DNA of 64,000 nt from Variovorax sp. MHTC-1 (GCF_003984645.1 NZ_RWKI01000010.1:62001-126000), one strand, 5' to 3'. Shown: positions 39,111 to 47,707, counted from the first letter of the stretch. Program-made: numbers and translations. Notes: generated by a model from the letters alone, not told the origin.

Positions 39111-39464
39111 TCAGGTCGTGCGTCGTGGAGGTCGTCTAGGACCGGCGAGATGCGGCCAAGGTGCGTCGAGTCGGACGGTGGCGATAGGACGTACTGCCTT
39201 ACCGGAAGGCAATGAAACGGGAGCCACAAACCAAATGGCGGATGCGCTCAATACGCCGTCCGCGACGACGTGCTGTAACGACTCTTCGGAATCATCCTGC
39301 GTGACGGAGCCGTCGTCGTGATGGTGATGCGCCAGGCCCAGCCAATGGAGCATCGCGTGCGTGGTTTCTTTCGATTCACCGAATGCGCTGGCCCGGCCAC
39401 CGATGACGAAGACCTGCGCGAGGGCCGACGCCATGAGGAGCAGAAGGACAAGCCGAAGGCGCAT
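39111..39464 (-). CDS. Small exported protein of metal-resistance type (CzcI-like)
   Basis: A 117-residue protein with a signal peptide (MRLRLVLLLLMASALAQVF) and a His/Asp-rich block HHHHDDGSVTQDDSEES that would bind metal ions. The block resembles small periplasmic proteins next to czc/cus-type efflux genes in Burkholderiales. It is now isolated: the neighbouring copA and RND genes are remnants. Expression in the periplasm and metal sensing or buffering are inferred from the family resemblance only. Confidence 0.5.
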   Translation of the reverse strand: MRLRLVLLLLMASALAQVFVIGGRASAFGESKETTHAMLHWLGLAHHHHDDGSVTQDDSEESLQHVVADGVLSASAIWFVAPVSLPSGKAVRPIATVRLDAPWPHLAGPRRPPRRTT

Positions 39465-39585
39465 CTTTCATCCGTCGTGTGTTGTATGACCGATTGCGTG
39501 CAGATTTGGACCGATTGTAGTCGGATGTAATACAAAAGAGCTACTCAATGTTAGGCTTTTCACGCTAACGCGCTACAAATCGGCG

Positions 39586-39975
39586 CCCATTCGAACGCCT
39601 GCAACGAGAGGGTCGCGTCGTTGCGATGGCCGGTGACTGAATCAACGATGCACCCGCACTCGCCAAAGCCGATGTCGGCGTCGCCGTGGGAACGGGCACC
39701 GATGTGGCAATGCACAGCGCACAGGTCACGTTCGTGAAAGGCGATCTTCGAGGCATCGCGCAGGCGCGCGATCTCGGAGGCCACGATCCACAACATGAAG
39801 CAGAACCTCGGGTTCGCATCGTCTACAACGCCGTGGGCATCCCTCTGGCTGCCGGGCTGCTTTACCCCCTGACGGGTCGGCTGCTGTCACCCATGATTGC
39901 GGCATTGGCCATGAGCTTGAGTTCGGCATCGGTCATCACCAATGCGTTGCGTTTGAAGGGCAGTCGCGCCAAGGT
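39586..39975 (+). pseudogene. Remnant of a copper-type P1B ATPase (copA-like)
   Basis: The C-terminal part of a CopA-like pump can be read: LQREGRVVAMAGD, a TGA stop in place of the Gly codon of the GDGIND motif, then INDAPALAKADVGVAVGTGT, and after two small compensating deletions YNAVGIPLAAGLLYPLTGR, SPMIAALAMSLSSASVITNA. The middle stretch SEATIHNMKQNLGF is visible in a shifted frame. Everything before the hinge region is gone, so it cannot work. Confidence 0.75.
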
Positions 39976-40276
39976 GTCGGGCGCGGTCAACACGTCGTGA
40001 AGCCTGGACGATGGCCGTATTCGCGCTGCGTTTGCGCTGATGCACCGGTGGCGGGAACAGCGTGGGATATCGCTCCAGCACGCAACATTCCACCCCGACA
40101 CGCTGGCCAGCATGCCTGGCCAAGGCAGAAGCTCCCAGACATCAACGCGACGACAGCACGATGAGACGTCGTCGCGAGGGGCTCGCGCTGACACATGCCG
40201 TCCCACGCCAATCGATTTGGCGCAGCAGCACTCGCCGCGACCAAGCCCTACTGCTTGTCCTGCAGGCGTTTCGCGA
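39976..40276. other. 301-base gap with no recognised gene
   Basis: Lies between the copA relic and the convergent end of dsbD. Both strands have open frames, but none shows a family pattern or a believable start. It may be the decayed continuation of the ATPase cluster. Confidence 0.35.
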
Positions 40277-42256
40277 TCACGGCGCAAGCGCCCGGTTCAA
40301 CGATGCGAGGAATTTCTCCGGCTGCTGGTATCCGATCACCCGGAACGCGACCTCCTCGCCTGTCTTGTCGAAGAACACGATGCCGGGTGGGCCGAACAGC
40401 GAAAACCGTTCGAGCAAGGCGCGATGGTCCGCGGTGTTGGCGGTGACGTCGGCGCGAAGCAGCATCGTGTCCTTCAATCGGGCTTGGACGCGCGGATCGC
40501 TGAATGTGAACCTGTCCATTTCCTTGCACGACACGCACCACTCGGCCCAATAGTCCAGCATGACTGTCCGGCCTCGCGCCGCAACCAGGCGATTCTCCAG
40601 ATCGGCGACGCTGTTCACGGGCTGGAACGCGAGTTCTCGGCGGTCAACGCTGCCTGTGCCGCGAAGGCCGGCCAGCGGCTGCAGGATCTCGCGATGGCCC
40701 GACAGCGCCCCGACCAACATAGCGATGCCAGTCACCAGCGCCAGCACGCCCGCGCCTTTGAACAGGCGCCTATGCCCCGGCGCATCGGCGGGCAACGGAT
40801 CGATAGCGTGCAGGTAGATGGCGGGCACGATCAGCAAGGCCGCCCAAAGCAGTTGCTGCACGACGACCGGAATCACGGGCGACATCGTGTAGATCGCCAC
40901 CGCCAGCATGATCACGCCGAAGATCCGCTTGACTGACGCCGTCCACGGGCCGACCTTGGGCAGCAAGGTTCCGGTCGTGGCGCCGACCACGAGCAGCGGC
41001 GCACCCATGCCGAGGGCCATCGCAAACAACGCCGTGCCGCCCAAAACGATGTCGCGCGTTTGGCTGATGTACAGCAAGGCCCCCGCCAGCGGGGCGGCAA
41101 CGCAGGGCCCCACGATCACCGCCGAGAACACGCCAAGCAGGAACGCACCCGCCACCCTGCCACCCTTGTGCCGGCTGCCTGCGTTGGCCAGCCTGTTCTG
41201 TATCGCGGCAGGCAACTGCAGTTCGTAAAGGCCGAACATCGACAGTGCCAGCAGCACGAAGATGGCTGCAAAGCTGCCGAGCACCCATGCGTTCTGCAGG
41301 TAGGCCGACAGCAGCGTGCCGGCGAGCCCGGCCGCCACGCCGGCCAGCGCGTAGGTGATCGCCATCGCCAGCACGTAGACCGCCGACAGGCCGAGGGCGT
41401 GGCGCCGTGTCAGTTGCTGCCCCTGGCCCACGATGATGCCGGACAGGATAGGAATCATCGGCAGCATGCACGGCGTGAACGCGAGCAGAACCCCGAAGCC
41501 GAAGAACGCCGCCACCAGCGCCCAGGTCCCGCCGCGCGCGAACAATTGTCGAATGCGGCCTTCGTCCGACATATCCGCCGTTGGCAAAGCCGCTGCATCG
41601 GCAAGCTGCCCCGTCGAAGAGCCCCCGGCGGCGGTCGCGCTGGATAGCGCCACCGTCACGGTCTTCTCGATCGGCGGATAACAGACGCCCAGCGGCTCGT
41701 TGCAGCCCTGATACGTGGCGCGCAACTGGACCAGGTTCACCTGACCCTGTGCGTGCCTCAGGGCGATGACGGCCTCGACGGAGCGGTGGAACACCTCCAC
41801 CGTCCCGAACGTCGGATCGGCCTTCGGGTCGCCCTTCGGCAGCGACACGCTGGAGACGGATACCGTTGGGGGATCCGCGATGCTGAAGCTGATGCGATCG
41901 CGGTAGAGGTAGTAGTTGTTGGCTGGCGTCAATTCTGCGACGAGCGTGTTCGCATCCTTCTTCCGCACCGCAAGGCGGAACGCCTGCTCCGGTGGCAGCA
42001 GCTCAGGCTGCGCGCCGGAGCCGCCCAACCACTTCCGGATCGAATCCAGCGGGCCCGGCGCTGCTGGCGCCGTGGTGGACTGCGGCGCTGGACCGGGGCC
42101 GGGCGTTTCGCCTTGCGCAAACGCGACGGTGGACGCGGCAAAAATCAACCAGACCAGGCCACGCATCGCACTTGCCCAAGCACTGCGAAGTAGCGGTGCA
42201 GAGGGTGCCGGCGGCGCGATCGAGTCTGCGCAGTGCCGATGTGTGCCGGGTGTCAT
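40277..42256 (-). CDS. dsbD: Thiol:disulfide interchange protein DsbD
   Basis: Carries reducing power from cytoplasmic thioredoxin across the membrane to periplasmic thiol proteins. It has 659 residues from the ATG at 42256; an internal ATG at 42166 gives a more normal signal peptide (MRGLVWLIFAASTVAFAQ), so the start is uncertain. Domains are an N-terminal Cys-pair domain (YQGCNEPLGVCYPP), eight-helix membrane domain with redox cysteines in FTPCMLPMIP and VGPCVAAPLAG, and a C-terminal thioredoxin domain with WAEWCVSCKEMD. It is the last gene of the long minus-strand redox run. Confidence 0.93.
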   Translation of the reverse strand: MTPGTHRHCADSIAPPAPSAPLLRSAWASAMRGLVWLIFAASTVAFAQGETPGPGPAPQSTTAPAAPGPLDSIRKWLGGSGAQPELLPPEQAFRLAVRKKDANTLVAELTPANNYYLYRDRISFSIADPPTVSVSSVSLPKGDPKADPTFGTVEVFHRSVEAVIALRHAQGQVNLVQLRATYQGCNEPLGVCYPPIEKTVTVALSSATAAGGSSTGQLADAAALPTADMSDEGRIRQLFARGGTWALVAAFFGFGVLLAFTPCMLPMIPILSGIIVGQGQQLTRRHALGLSAVYVLAMAITYALAGVAAGLAGTLLSAYLQNAWVLGSFAAIFVLLALSMFGLYELQLPAAIQNRLANAGSRHKGGRVAGAFLLGVFSAVIVGPCVAAPLAGALLYISQTRDIVLGGTALFAMALGMGAPLLVVGATTGTLLPKVGPWTASVKRIFGVIMLAVAIYTMSPVIPVVVQQLLWAALLIVPAIYLHAIDPLPADAPGHRRLFKGAGVLALVTGIAMLVGALSGHREILQPLAGLRGTGSVDRRELAFQPVNSVADLENRLVAARGRTVMLDYWAEWCVSCKEMDRFTFSDPRVQARLKDTMLLRADVTANTADHRALLERFSLFGPPGIVFFDKTGEEVAFRVIGYQQPEKFLASLNRALAP

Positions 42257-42275
42257 GCTGCTATCGACCTCGAGT

Positions 42276-42827
42276 TCACCGGTTCGGTCCCCAGTGGACG
42301 TCGACTGCGGCCTGAATCATCGCGGCATCGGTGATGCCCTTTTTCGTCATGTCGTATGCGATCTCGGCGGTCCCGAGACACACGGGGCAATCCTCGGCCA
42401 TCCGATCCTCGAAACACTGGAGGTTCGACCGATGGACGCCACGGTTCTCGCAGCCGCACCAGCAATAGAGTTTGTTCAACACCGCCGGGATCTGGGTGGC
42501 GATCCAATAGCCGTGGCGGACCTCCGCCTGCGAGAAGTGTTGCGGGTCAAGGACGGTCGACGCGTCTTCCCGCCCGGTCGGAATGATGCGCAAGCCGTCG
42601 GGGCGCAGCATGCCCACGGTCCAGCCCGACTCGGCCAATGTCTGTGCGCGGTCGGTATTCGCAGCCTGTTGCGGCGCCGGCCGGACCGGAACCAGCCAGA
42701 TCACCAGCAGCAGAACACCGGCCAGTCCCAGCATCATGGCCGCGATGACCGCGCGGTGGCGTCGCGGTCGCTGCGTAGCGCGCGGTTCTGGCGATCGAGC
42801 CTTGGATAGATTGCGGCGATGTTTCAT
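42276..42827 (-). CDS. CYCXC (PCYCGC-motif) family membrane-anchored protein
   Basis: A 183-residue protein starting at 42827 with a GGAG site 8 bases upstream. An N-terminal membrane anchor (AAMMLGLAGVLLLVIWLVPV) is followed by the Cys-rich core LYCWCGCENRGVHRSNLQCF and EDCPVCLGTAEIAYD. Six cysteines and several His could bind copper or exchange thiols. The family (PF13798 type) is uncharacterised; some members carry selenocysteine. Placement between DsbD and a TlpA-like protein supports a thiol or metal role outside the cytoplasm. Confidence 0.75.
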   Translation of the reverse strand: MKHRRNLSKARSPEPRATQRPRRHRAVIAAMMLGLAGVLLLVIWLVPVRPAPQQAANTDRAQTLAESGWTVGMLRPDGLRIIPTGREDASTVLDPQHFSQAEVRHGYWIATQIPAVLNKLYCWCGCENRGVHRSNLQCFEDRMAEDCPVCLGTAEIAYDMTKKGITDAAMIQAAVDVHWGPNR

Positions 42828-42868
42828 GGTGTCGTCTCCTTCATGAGGTTCTGTGCCGGGGGTGACCA

Positions 42869-43396
42869 TCAGCTGGCAAGCTCGCGCTCGATGGCGGCGT
42901 GGAGCGACCCGCCGAAGTCGGGCTCGCCGACGAATCGGCTCAGGATCCTCCTGCGCTTGTCGATCAGCACTGCGGTGGGAGTCAGGTTCACGCCGCCGAA
43001 CGCCGCGGCGATCGAACCGTCCTTGTCGAGCACCACCTTGAAGGGCAGCCCGTGCTTGCGCGTGTAGTTCGCAACGTATTCCGGCGGGTCGTATGCCATC
43101 GCGACGGCGATCAGCTCGAAGCCGCGCGGCGCATGGCGCTCGTACGTTTTCACCAGGTCCGGCATTTCCTTGATGCAGGTGGCGCAACTCGTGGCCCAGA
43201 AGACGACGTACACGACCTTGCCGCGCAGACACCGCGTGCTCGTTGCCTCGCCATCGAGCGTGACGTACGCGACCTTCAACGGCCGGGAAAGGAACACGTA
43301 GGCAGCGCCGGCCACTAACGCGATGCCGAGCATGATCGCCAGCACCCTGCGGCCCATGGCAAACCCGTTCATCGACTGCTCCTCGTCATGGCTCAT
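42869..43396 (-). CDS. TlpA-like thioredoxin-fold protein, membrane-anchored
   Basis: A 175-residue protein with an N-terminal anchor (RRVLAIMLGIALVAGAAYVF) and a thioredoxin-like domain with active site FWATSCATCIKEMPDL (CATC). It has the cis-Pro region NLTPTAVLID. It probably reduces disulfides or handles copper-protein cysteines in the periplasm, fed by DsbD. The ATG at 43396 overlaps the stop of the dsbC remnant; an ATG 24 bases inside is also possible. Confidence 0.85.
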   Translation of the reverse strand: MSHDEEQSMNGFAMGRRVLAIMLGIALVAGAAYVFLSRPLKVAYVTLDGEATSTRCLRGKVVYVVFWATSCATCIKEMPDLVKTYERHAPRGFELIAVAMAYDPPEYVANYTRKHGLPFKVVLDKDGSIAAAFGGVNLTPTAVLIDKRRRILSRFVGEPDFGGSLHAAIERELAS

Positions 43397-43746
43397 CGTT
43401 TCGCCGCCTGCTGCAGCTGTGCTTCCAGCTCGGCACGAGGTACGGCGCCGACCAGTCGGCGCCCGTCCGCAAGAATCGTCGTCGGTGTGCCGGTGATGCG
43501 GTGCCGCTTCGCAAATTCGACGATCTTCCCGATCGGGTTGTCGCAGTCCGCCGCCGCCGCCGCGGGCGCGATGGTGCGCATGACCTCGTCCCATGCCTTG
43601 ACTCGGTCTCTGGCGCACCAGACCGCCCTGGACCTCGCGGTCGCGTCCGGATGGCCAGCGCCTTGCAGTACGGACAGTCGGGATCCTCGAAGATGGCGAT
43701 CCTGCCCGCACCACTGCCCTTGACCCGCTTGATCGCCCAGTCGATT
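43393..43746 (-). pseudogene. dsbC-like disulfide isomerase remnant with internal deletion
   Basis: Two frames hold the pieces. One has IDWAIKRVKGSGAGRIAIFE, active site DPDCPYCKALA; the other has PDATARSRAVWCARDRVKAW and KRHRITGTPTTILADGRRLV. Compared with DsbC, the segment between CPYCK and the WC motif is missing about a dozen residues and the frame shifts there. An in-frame TGA precedes the first piece, so the N-terminal dimerisation domain is gone too. Confidence 0.75.
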
Positions 43747-43790
43747 CACGGTGGTCTCCGATGTAGCGTGGCTGCGGGGACACTGGCCCC

Positions 43791-43925
43791 TCAGCAGCCC
43801 GGACCGCCCATCACTCCGGCATGCATCAGCGCCATGCCGATGACGCTGAGCACCGCGATGCCGCCGATGACGGCAAGCACGTTCACCACGATCTTCATCG
43901 CCATACCTTTCTTGGAGTCATTCAT
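43791..43925 (-). CDS. Small membrane protein, 44 residues
   Basis: ATG at 43925 overlaps the stop of the BNR-repeat gene (ATGAATGA). A polar start (MNDSKKG) is followed by one membrane helix (IVVNVLAVIGGIAVLSVIGM) and a Met/His/Cys end, ALMHAGVMGGPGC, which could bind copper. The coupling and the Met/Cys tail make it a believable gene of the redox run despite its size. Family not recognised. Confidence 0.55.
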   Translation of the reverse strand: MNDSKKGMAMKIVVNVLAVIGGIAVLSVIGMALMHAGVMGGPGC

Positions 43926-44832
43926 GGGTCACCCCGTTCTGTGCAAGCCGCGACCAGGTGCGCCCCTGGTCCTTGCTGAGAAACACGCTTCGCTTGAAGG
44001 TGGCCATCGCGATTTCGCTGCGCCGCACGGGGTTCTGCGCGATGTACGCCACCGCGTCTTCGGTCAGGGCCGGAATCGGCAGCTCTTCCGGTTTGGAGCC
44101 GGCCTTCAAGGCGATCCGCGCCAACGTCGCCTTGCCCGAATACGTGCCGAACCACAGGTGCTGTCCATCGAGATCGAAGGCCTCGGCAAGCACGCGCTGG
44201 CCGCCGGCCAACCGCTCGAAGGTCTCGGCCGAATCCCGGGACAGGTAGAGCCCGTCGGCCGTACCGGCGGCGACGATGCTGGCGTCGGTGGGGTGTACGG
44301 CCAGGCTGTTGAGTTCGCGGCCCAGTCCCCTGGCTGCGGCGCGCGTCCACTTGAGGCCGTCGTTGCTCGTGTGGTGGATCCCGGCTCGTGGCATGCGGGA
44401 GTTCGGTGCGTGGTTGAACACGTACACCGCGTTGGTGCCGTAGCTTGTCGCCAGCGTGTGGAAGTCCGATTCGCCCTCGAGCCCGAGCTTCTGCCAGGTG
44501 CTGCCGCCATCGCTGCTCTTGATCAGGCCGAAGGGGTTGGTCAAGCCCGATCCCGGCGCGGGATGCCCGCTGCTGTACAGCGTGTCGCGCGTGGCCGAGA
44601 AGCCCATGTAGTCGTGCGCCGGCCCGGCGGCCTTCGACCAACGTCCGTTCTCGAAGACGGCCAGGCCGTGGTGGCTCGGAATCATGAGTCGCTTGCCGTC
44701 CGCGCTATAGGCCAGGCCGTGAACGTGCATCAGGGTGACAGGCTCGCCGGCGTGGACACGAATCGCCGCGGACACGCCGAGTACCAGCATGAGCAGGAGA
44801 GCGTGAAATCTGTACTTGTTGATGAACTGCAT
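43918..44832 (-). CDS. BNR-repeat exported protein (F510_1955-type)
   Basis: A 304-residue exported protein. Signal peptide FHALLLMLVLGVSAAIRVHA, then sialidase/BNR-like repeats with Asp-box patterns (SSDGGSTWQKLGLEGES, TSNDGLKWTRA, SKDQGRTWSRL) that predict a beta-propeller. Database names call such proteins glycosylhydrolase, but no catalytic residues can be assigned. The start at 44832 lies inside the 3' end of the SCO gene. Its constant partnership with SCO and cytochrome genes suggests a scaffold or metal-linked role. Confidence 0.75.
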   Translation of the reverse strand: MQFINKYRFHALLLMLVLGVSAAIRVHAGEPVTLMHVHGLAYSADGKRLMIPSHHGLAVFENGRWSKAAGPAHDYMGFSATRDTLYSSGHPAPGSGLTNPFGLIKSSDGGSTWQKLGLEGESDFHTLATSYGTNAVYVFNHAPNSRMPRAGIHHTSNDGLKWTRAAARGLGRELNSLAVHPTDASIVAAGTADGLYLSRDSAETFERLAGGQRVLAEAFDLDGQHLWFGTYSGKATLARIALKAGSKPEELPIPALTEDAVAYIAQNPVRRSEIAMATFKRSVFLSKDQGRTWSRLAQNGVTHE

Positions 44833-45479
44833 GTCGAATCCTTGATGTTGATGAAAAGGTGTTGTTCGGCCATCGGCTCGTTCGTCACCCCCCGCAGCAG
44901 CCGCGCGACGTCGGCCGCCATGGTGTCGACGGTCCTCTCGGCGCCCATCAGCAGGTGCAAGCGGCCACGCGGGTCGTAGACATAGACTGCGCTTCCGTGT
45001 GTAACCATGTAGTGGCCCTGGGCGTCGGCGGCCTGCGCGTCGTGGAAGAACTTGAACTCCTTGGCCAGCGACGCGGTTGTGCCCGCGTCGCCGTAAAGGC
45101 CAAGAAAGCTCGGGTGGAAGGTGGTCACGTATTTCGCAAGCACCTGCGGCGTGTCCCGCGCGGGATCCACGGTGGCGAACAAGCCTTGCACGCGCTGGCC
45201 GTCGGGGCCGAGCTTGTCGACCACGCGTGCCATGTCGGCCATCGTCGTCGGGCACACGTCCGGGCAGTGCGTGAAGCCGAAGAACAGCAGCACCACCTTT
45301 CCCCTGAAGTTGGCGACGCTCCTCGGCTGGCCGTTGTGGTCGGTCAGGTGAAAGTCCTGTCCCCATTCGACCTTCGAAATATCGGTCGACTTGAACGGCG
45401 ATGCCGGGCCGCTCGCGCGCTCGCCACAGGCTGCCACGAGTAACGCCAGCGCGACGACAAGAAATGCTCTCAGAACCAT
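44730..45479 (-). CDS. SCO1/SenC-family copper/thiol protein
   Basis: Lipoprotein of 249 residues (lipobox LLVAAC). The SCO domain has the copper-binding CxxxC in FGFTHCPDVCPTTM (Cys72 and Cys76) and the distal His in YMVTHGSAVYVYDP. SCO proteins hand copper to cytochrome oxidase or act as thiol reductases. The last 34 residues extend into the next gene in a different frame and have no family likeness (Ser/Cys-rich), so an ancestral stop may have been lost. Confidence 0.87.
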   Translation of the reverse strand: MVLRAFLVVALALLVAACGERASGPASPFKSTDISKVEWGQDFHLTDHNGQPRSVANFRGKVVLLFFGFTHCPDVCPTTMADMARVVDKLGPDGQRVQGLFATVDPARDTPQVLAKYVTTFHPSFLGLYGDAGTTASLAKEFKFFHDAQAADAQGHYMVTHGSAVYVYDPRGRLHLLMGAERTVDTMAADVARLLRGVTNEPMAEQHLFINIKDSTCSSSTSTDFTLSCSCWYSACPRRFVSTPASLSP

Positions 45480-45482
45480 GGC

Positions 45483-46061
45483 CTATCCTCGTGCTGGTTG
45501 CGATGGCGCTGAATCAGCCGCCATGCGGCCGCGTATCAGCTCGACCATCCGCGGGTCGTCCCACGCGGCCGGACCGGCTTTGCGGCCTATTTCGCGCCCC
45601 TCCCGATCGATGAATAGCGTCAGCGGCACCCCGGTCGCGGCGAGATTCGACAGCGTGTCGCCAAAGGTGTCCATGTACGGCTGCAGGTGCTTGATGCCGG
45701 TGCGATCGAAGAAGTCCCGCACGACCGGCAGACCGCTGCGATCGACCGAGAGTGCAACGACTTCGAAGCCCGGCCCGCCCAGCGTGGCCTGCAGGCGATC
45801 CAGGGTCGGCATTTCTTCCACGCACGGCGGGCACCAGGTGGCCCACACGTTGAGCAGCACGAACCTGCCGCGGAAGGCGGCCAAGCTCGTCGGCTTTCCT
45901 TCACCGTCCGAGAACCGCAGATTCGCCATCTCCTTCGGACGCGCATGAAGCACGAGGTCGGGATCGGCGGGCCGTGCGTCACGCGTCAGGCGCAGCACTG
46001 GAAAGGCACCGAGGATCGCCGCCACGGCGGCGAGCACGAACCATCGCTTTCGGATCGTCAC
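45483..46061 (-). CDS. TlpA-like thioredoxin-fold protein (redoxin)
   Basis: A 192-residue protein from GTG 46061, which overlaps the cytochrome c stop (GTGA). It has an N-terminal membrane anchor (RKRWFVLAAVAAILGAFPVL) and a TlpA domain with WATWCPPCVEEMPTL (CPPC) and GVPLTLFIDREGREIGRK. It likely keeps copper-binding or heme-binding thiols reduced in the periplasm. It is the second TlpA-like gene in the run and differs from the CATC one in active site. Confidence 0.87.
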   Translation of the reverse strand: MTIRKRWFVLAAVAAILGAFPVLRLTRDARPADPDLVLHARPKEMANLRFSDGEGKPTSLAAFRGRFVLLNVWATWCPPCVEEMPTLDRLQATLGGPGFEVVALSVDRSGLPVVRDFFDRTGIKHLQPYMDTFGDTLSNLAATGVPLTLFIDREGREIGRKAGPAAWDDPRMVELIRGRMAADSAPSQPARG

Positions 46062-46735
46062 GGGCACTCCTTGCGAATGAACGCCGAGATCTCCTCGGGG
46101 CGCGAGAAGACGACCGCAGCCCGGTCTCCCTGCATGCCGCTGGCGACGATGACCGGCTTGCCGGCCGACGGGCCGTCGGGGCTGCCGTCCGTCTTGAAGC
46201 GCAGGTTGAATTCCCACCAGACGCGGCTCTTGCCGTCGCCGGTGACGACGCGGTAGGCATCGCCGCAGTAGCGGATCGCGGCAACCTCGCGGGACGCATC
46301 GACGCGCTTGAGGTTCGGCAGCCCTCGGTCCGGCGCCGGCACCCGGCCTTCGGACACGGCCTGCAGATAGGCCAGCAGATCGTCGCGCGTGCCGCGGTCC
46401 GGTATGCCGGCGAAGAGCATCGTGTTGTTCGGAATCATTGCGGCCGGGTTCCGTAGCCACGCATCCAGGGTCTTCTCGTTCCAGACGATCTCCGAGCGCT
46501 TCAGCGCTTCCGAATAGCGGCCGAACCCGGCGGCGGTGCCGGCCCTGCTGTTCCACAGGCCGGCCAGGCTCGGACCGGTCATGTGACGCCCTGGCGCGAA
46601 CGAATGGCAGGCCATGCAGGCACGCGATGCCCGCGCGCCGCGCTCGACGTCTCCGGCGCCATGGGACGGAGCGACCCATGAGAAGCCCCCGACGACTCCC
46701 AGAAGAACGATGTGGCCGAAGCTGGCAAGCATCAT
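46058..46735 (-). CDS. c-type cytochrome with C-terminal extension
   Basis: A 225-residue exported cytochrome. Signal peptide to about SHGA, then heme motif CMACH (Cys40 to His44) and likely sixth ligand in NNTMLFAGI. The class I domain ends near residue 130 (DDLLAYLQAVSEG). The remaining 95 residues (RYCGDAYRVVTGDGKSRVWW) have no heme motif and no family I recognise. It would carry electrons in the periplasm next to the Rieske protein. Confidence 0.88.
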   Translation of the reverse strand: MMLASFGHIVLLGVVGGFSWVAPSHGAGDVERGARASRACMACHSFAPGRHMTGPSLAGLWNSRAGTAAGFGRYSEALKRSEIVWNEKTLDAWLRNPAAMIPNNTMLFAGIPDRGTRDDLLAYLQAVSEGRVPAPDRGLPNLKRVDASREVAAIRYCGDAYRVVTGDGKSRVWWEFNLRFKTDGSPDGPSAGKPVIVASGMQGDRAAVVFSRPEEISAFIRKECP

Positions 46736-46750
46736 CTGGCACCTCCTCGA

Positions 46751-47347
46751 TCAGGCCACCGGGCCCTCGCCGACAAGCAGGCTCGACTCGCCGGTGTAGC
46801 GATGCGGCGGCACTTCGAGATTGCTGGGCGCGGGCACGTTCTTGAAGACACGGCCTGCGAGATCGAACTTCGATCCGTGGCAGGGGCAAAAGAAGCCGCC
46901 GGGCCATGCCGCGCCGATGTCGGGGGCGCCTGGTTCCGGCCTGAAGATCGGGACACAACCCAGGTGGGTGCAGATCGCCACCAGCACGGCGATGTCGGGC
47001 TTCACCGAACGCAGGTCATTGCGTGCATAGCCCGGTTGCTGCCCCTGCCGGGTCGAACGCGGGTCGCTCAAGAGGCCGTCGTGGCTACGCAAGGCTGCGA
47101 GCATGTCCGCGTTGCGGCGCAGCACCCACACCGGCCTGCCGCGCCACTCCACGGTCCTTAGCTCGCCCGGCTTGACGGTTCCGACGTCCACCTCCACGGG
47201 CGCGCCGAAGGCGCGCGCTCGCTCGCTGGGGGCCATCGAAGCGACGAAGGGCACGCTTGTCGCGAGGATGCCAACGCTGCCGGCCGCGGAGCAGGCCGTG
47301 ACCCAACGGCGACGTGCAGGGTCGCTGGGGTTTGCCGTCTGTGACAT
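46751..47347 (-). CDS. Rieske 2Fe-2S protein (ubiquinol-cytochrome c reductase subunit-like)
   Basis: A 198-residue protein like the bc1 iron-sulfur subunit. The N-terminus has RRRW and a hydrophobic stretch (twin-Arg-type anchor). Cluster ligands are in CTHLGC (126-131) and CPCHGS (154-159), the two disulfide cysteines included. Genes for cytochrome b and c1 are absent; instead a small cytochrome c follows 15 bases later. So it may belong to a dedicated, non-bc1 electron path. Confidence 0.88.
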   Translation of the reverse strand: MSQTANPSDPARRRWVTACSAAGSVGILATSVPFVASMAPSERARAFGAPVEVDVGTVKPGELRTVEWRGRPVWVLRRNADMLAALRSHDGLLSDPRSTRQGQQPGYARNDLRSVKPDIAVLVAICTHLGCVPIFRPEPGAPDIGAAWPGGFFCPCHGSKFDLAGRVFKNVPAPSNLEVPPHRYTGESSLLVGEGPVA

Positions 47348-47392
47348 CTGGGGTTTCCTGGGTGGGCGCGAACGCGCACTCCGACGCGCTCG

Positions 47393-47647
47393 CTAAGCCC
47401 TGTCCGGGTCGGCTTCGCCGAGCCCGGACTTCATCTTGCTTTCGTCGAGCTTGGACCTCTCATCGTTCTTGCTGCCGTTCATGCCCTTCATCATGAGGAT
47501 CATCGCAATGGGACAGACAAGTGCGAGCAAGAGCGGTGCGCTGGCCAGAATGAACGCGTGGGCCGCGGGTACCGCGAAGTACGCAGCTGCGAGCGCAGCG
47601 CCGAAGCCGACAGCGATCTTGATCATCGTCTTGAAATCGCAGTTCAT
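47393..47647 (-). CDS. DUF2933-like small membrane protein
   Basis: An 84-residue protein with two membrane segments (MIKIAVGFGAALAAAYFAVP, FILASAPLLLALVCPIAMIL), a CP motif in the second, and a charged cytoplasmic-type tail (KNDERSKLDESKMKSGL). The match is to small DUF2933 proteins often found in copper and silver resistance clusters. Function unknown. Confidence 0.7.
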   Translation of the reverse strand: MNCDFKTMIKIAVGFGAALAAAYFAVPAAHAFILASAPLLLALVCPIAMILMMKGMNGSKNDERSKLDESKMKSGLGEADPDRA

Positions 47648-47707
47648 GATGAATCCTTTGAGATGGGGCGTCGCAGCGAGGGATCGAGCCCTCTTTGCGT
47701 TCGCCGG

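Noticed and set aside
40001..40276. Plus-strand frame downstream of the copA relic as a gene
   Set aside because: Composition and lack of any start or domain make it unlikely; it is reported only as a gap.
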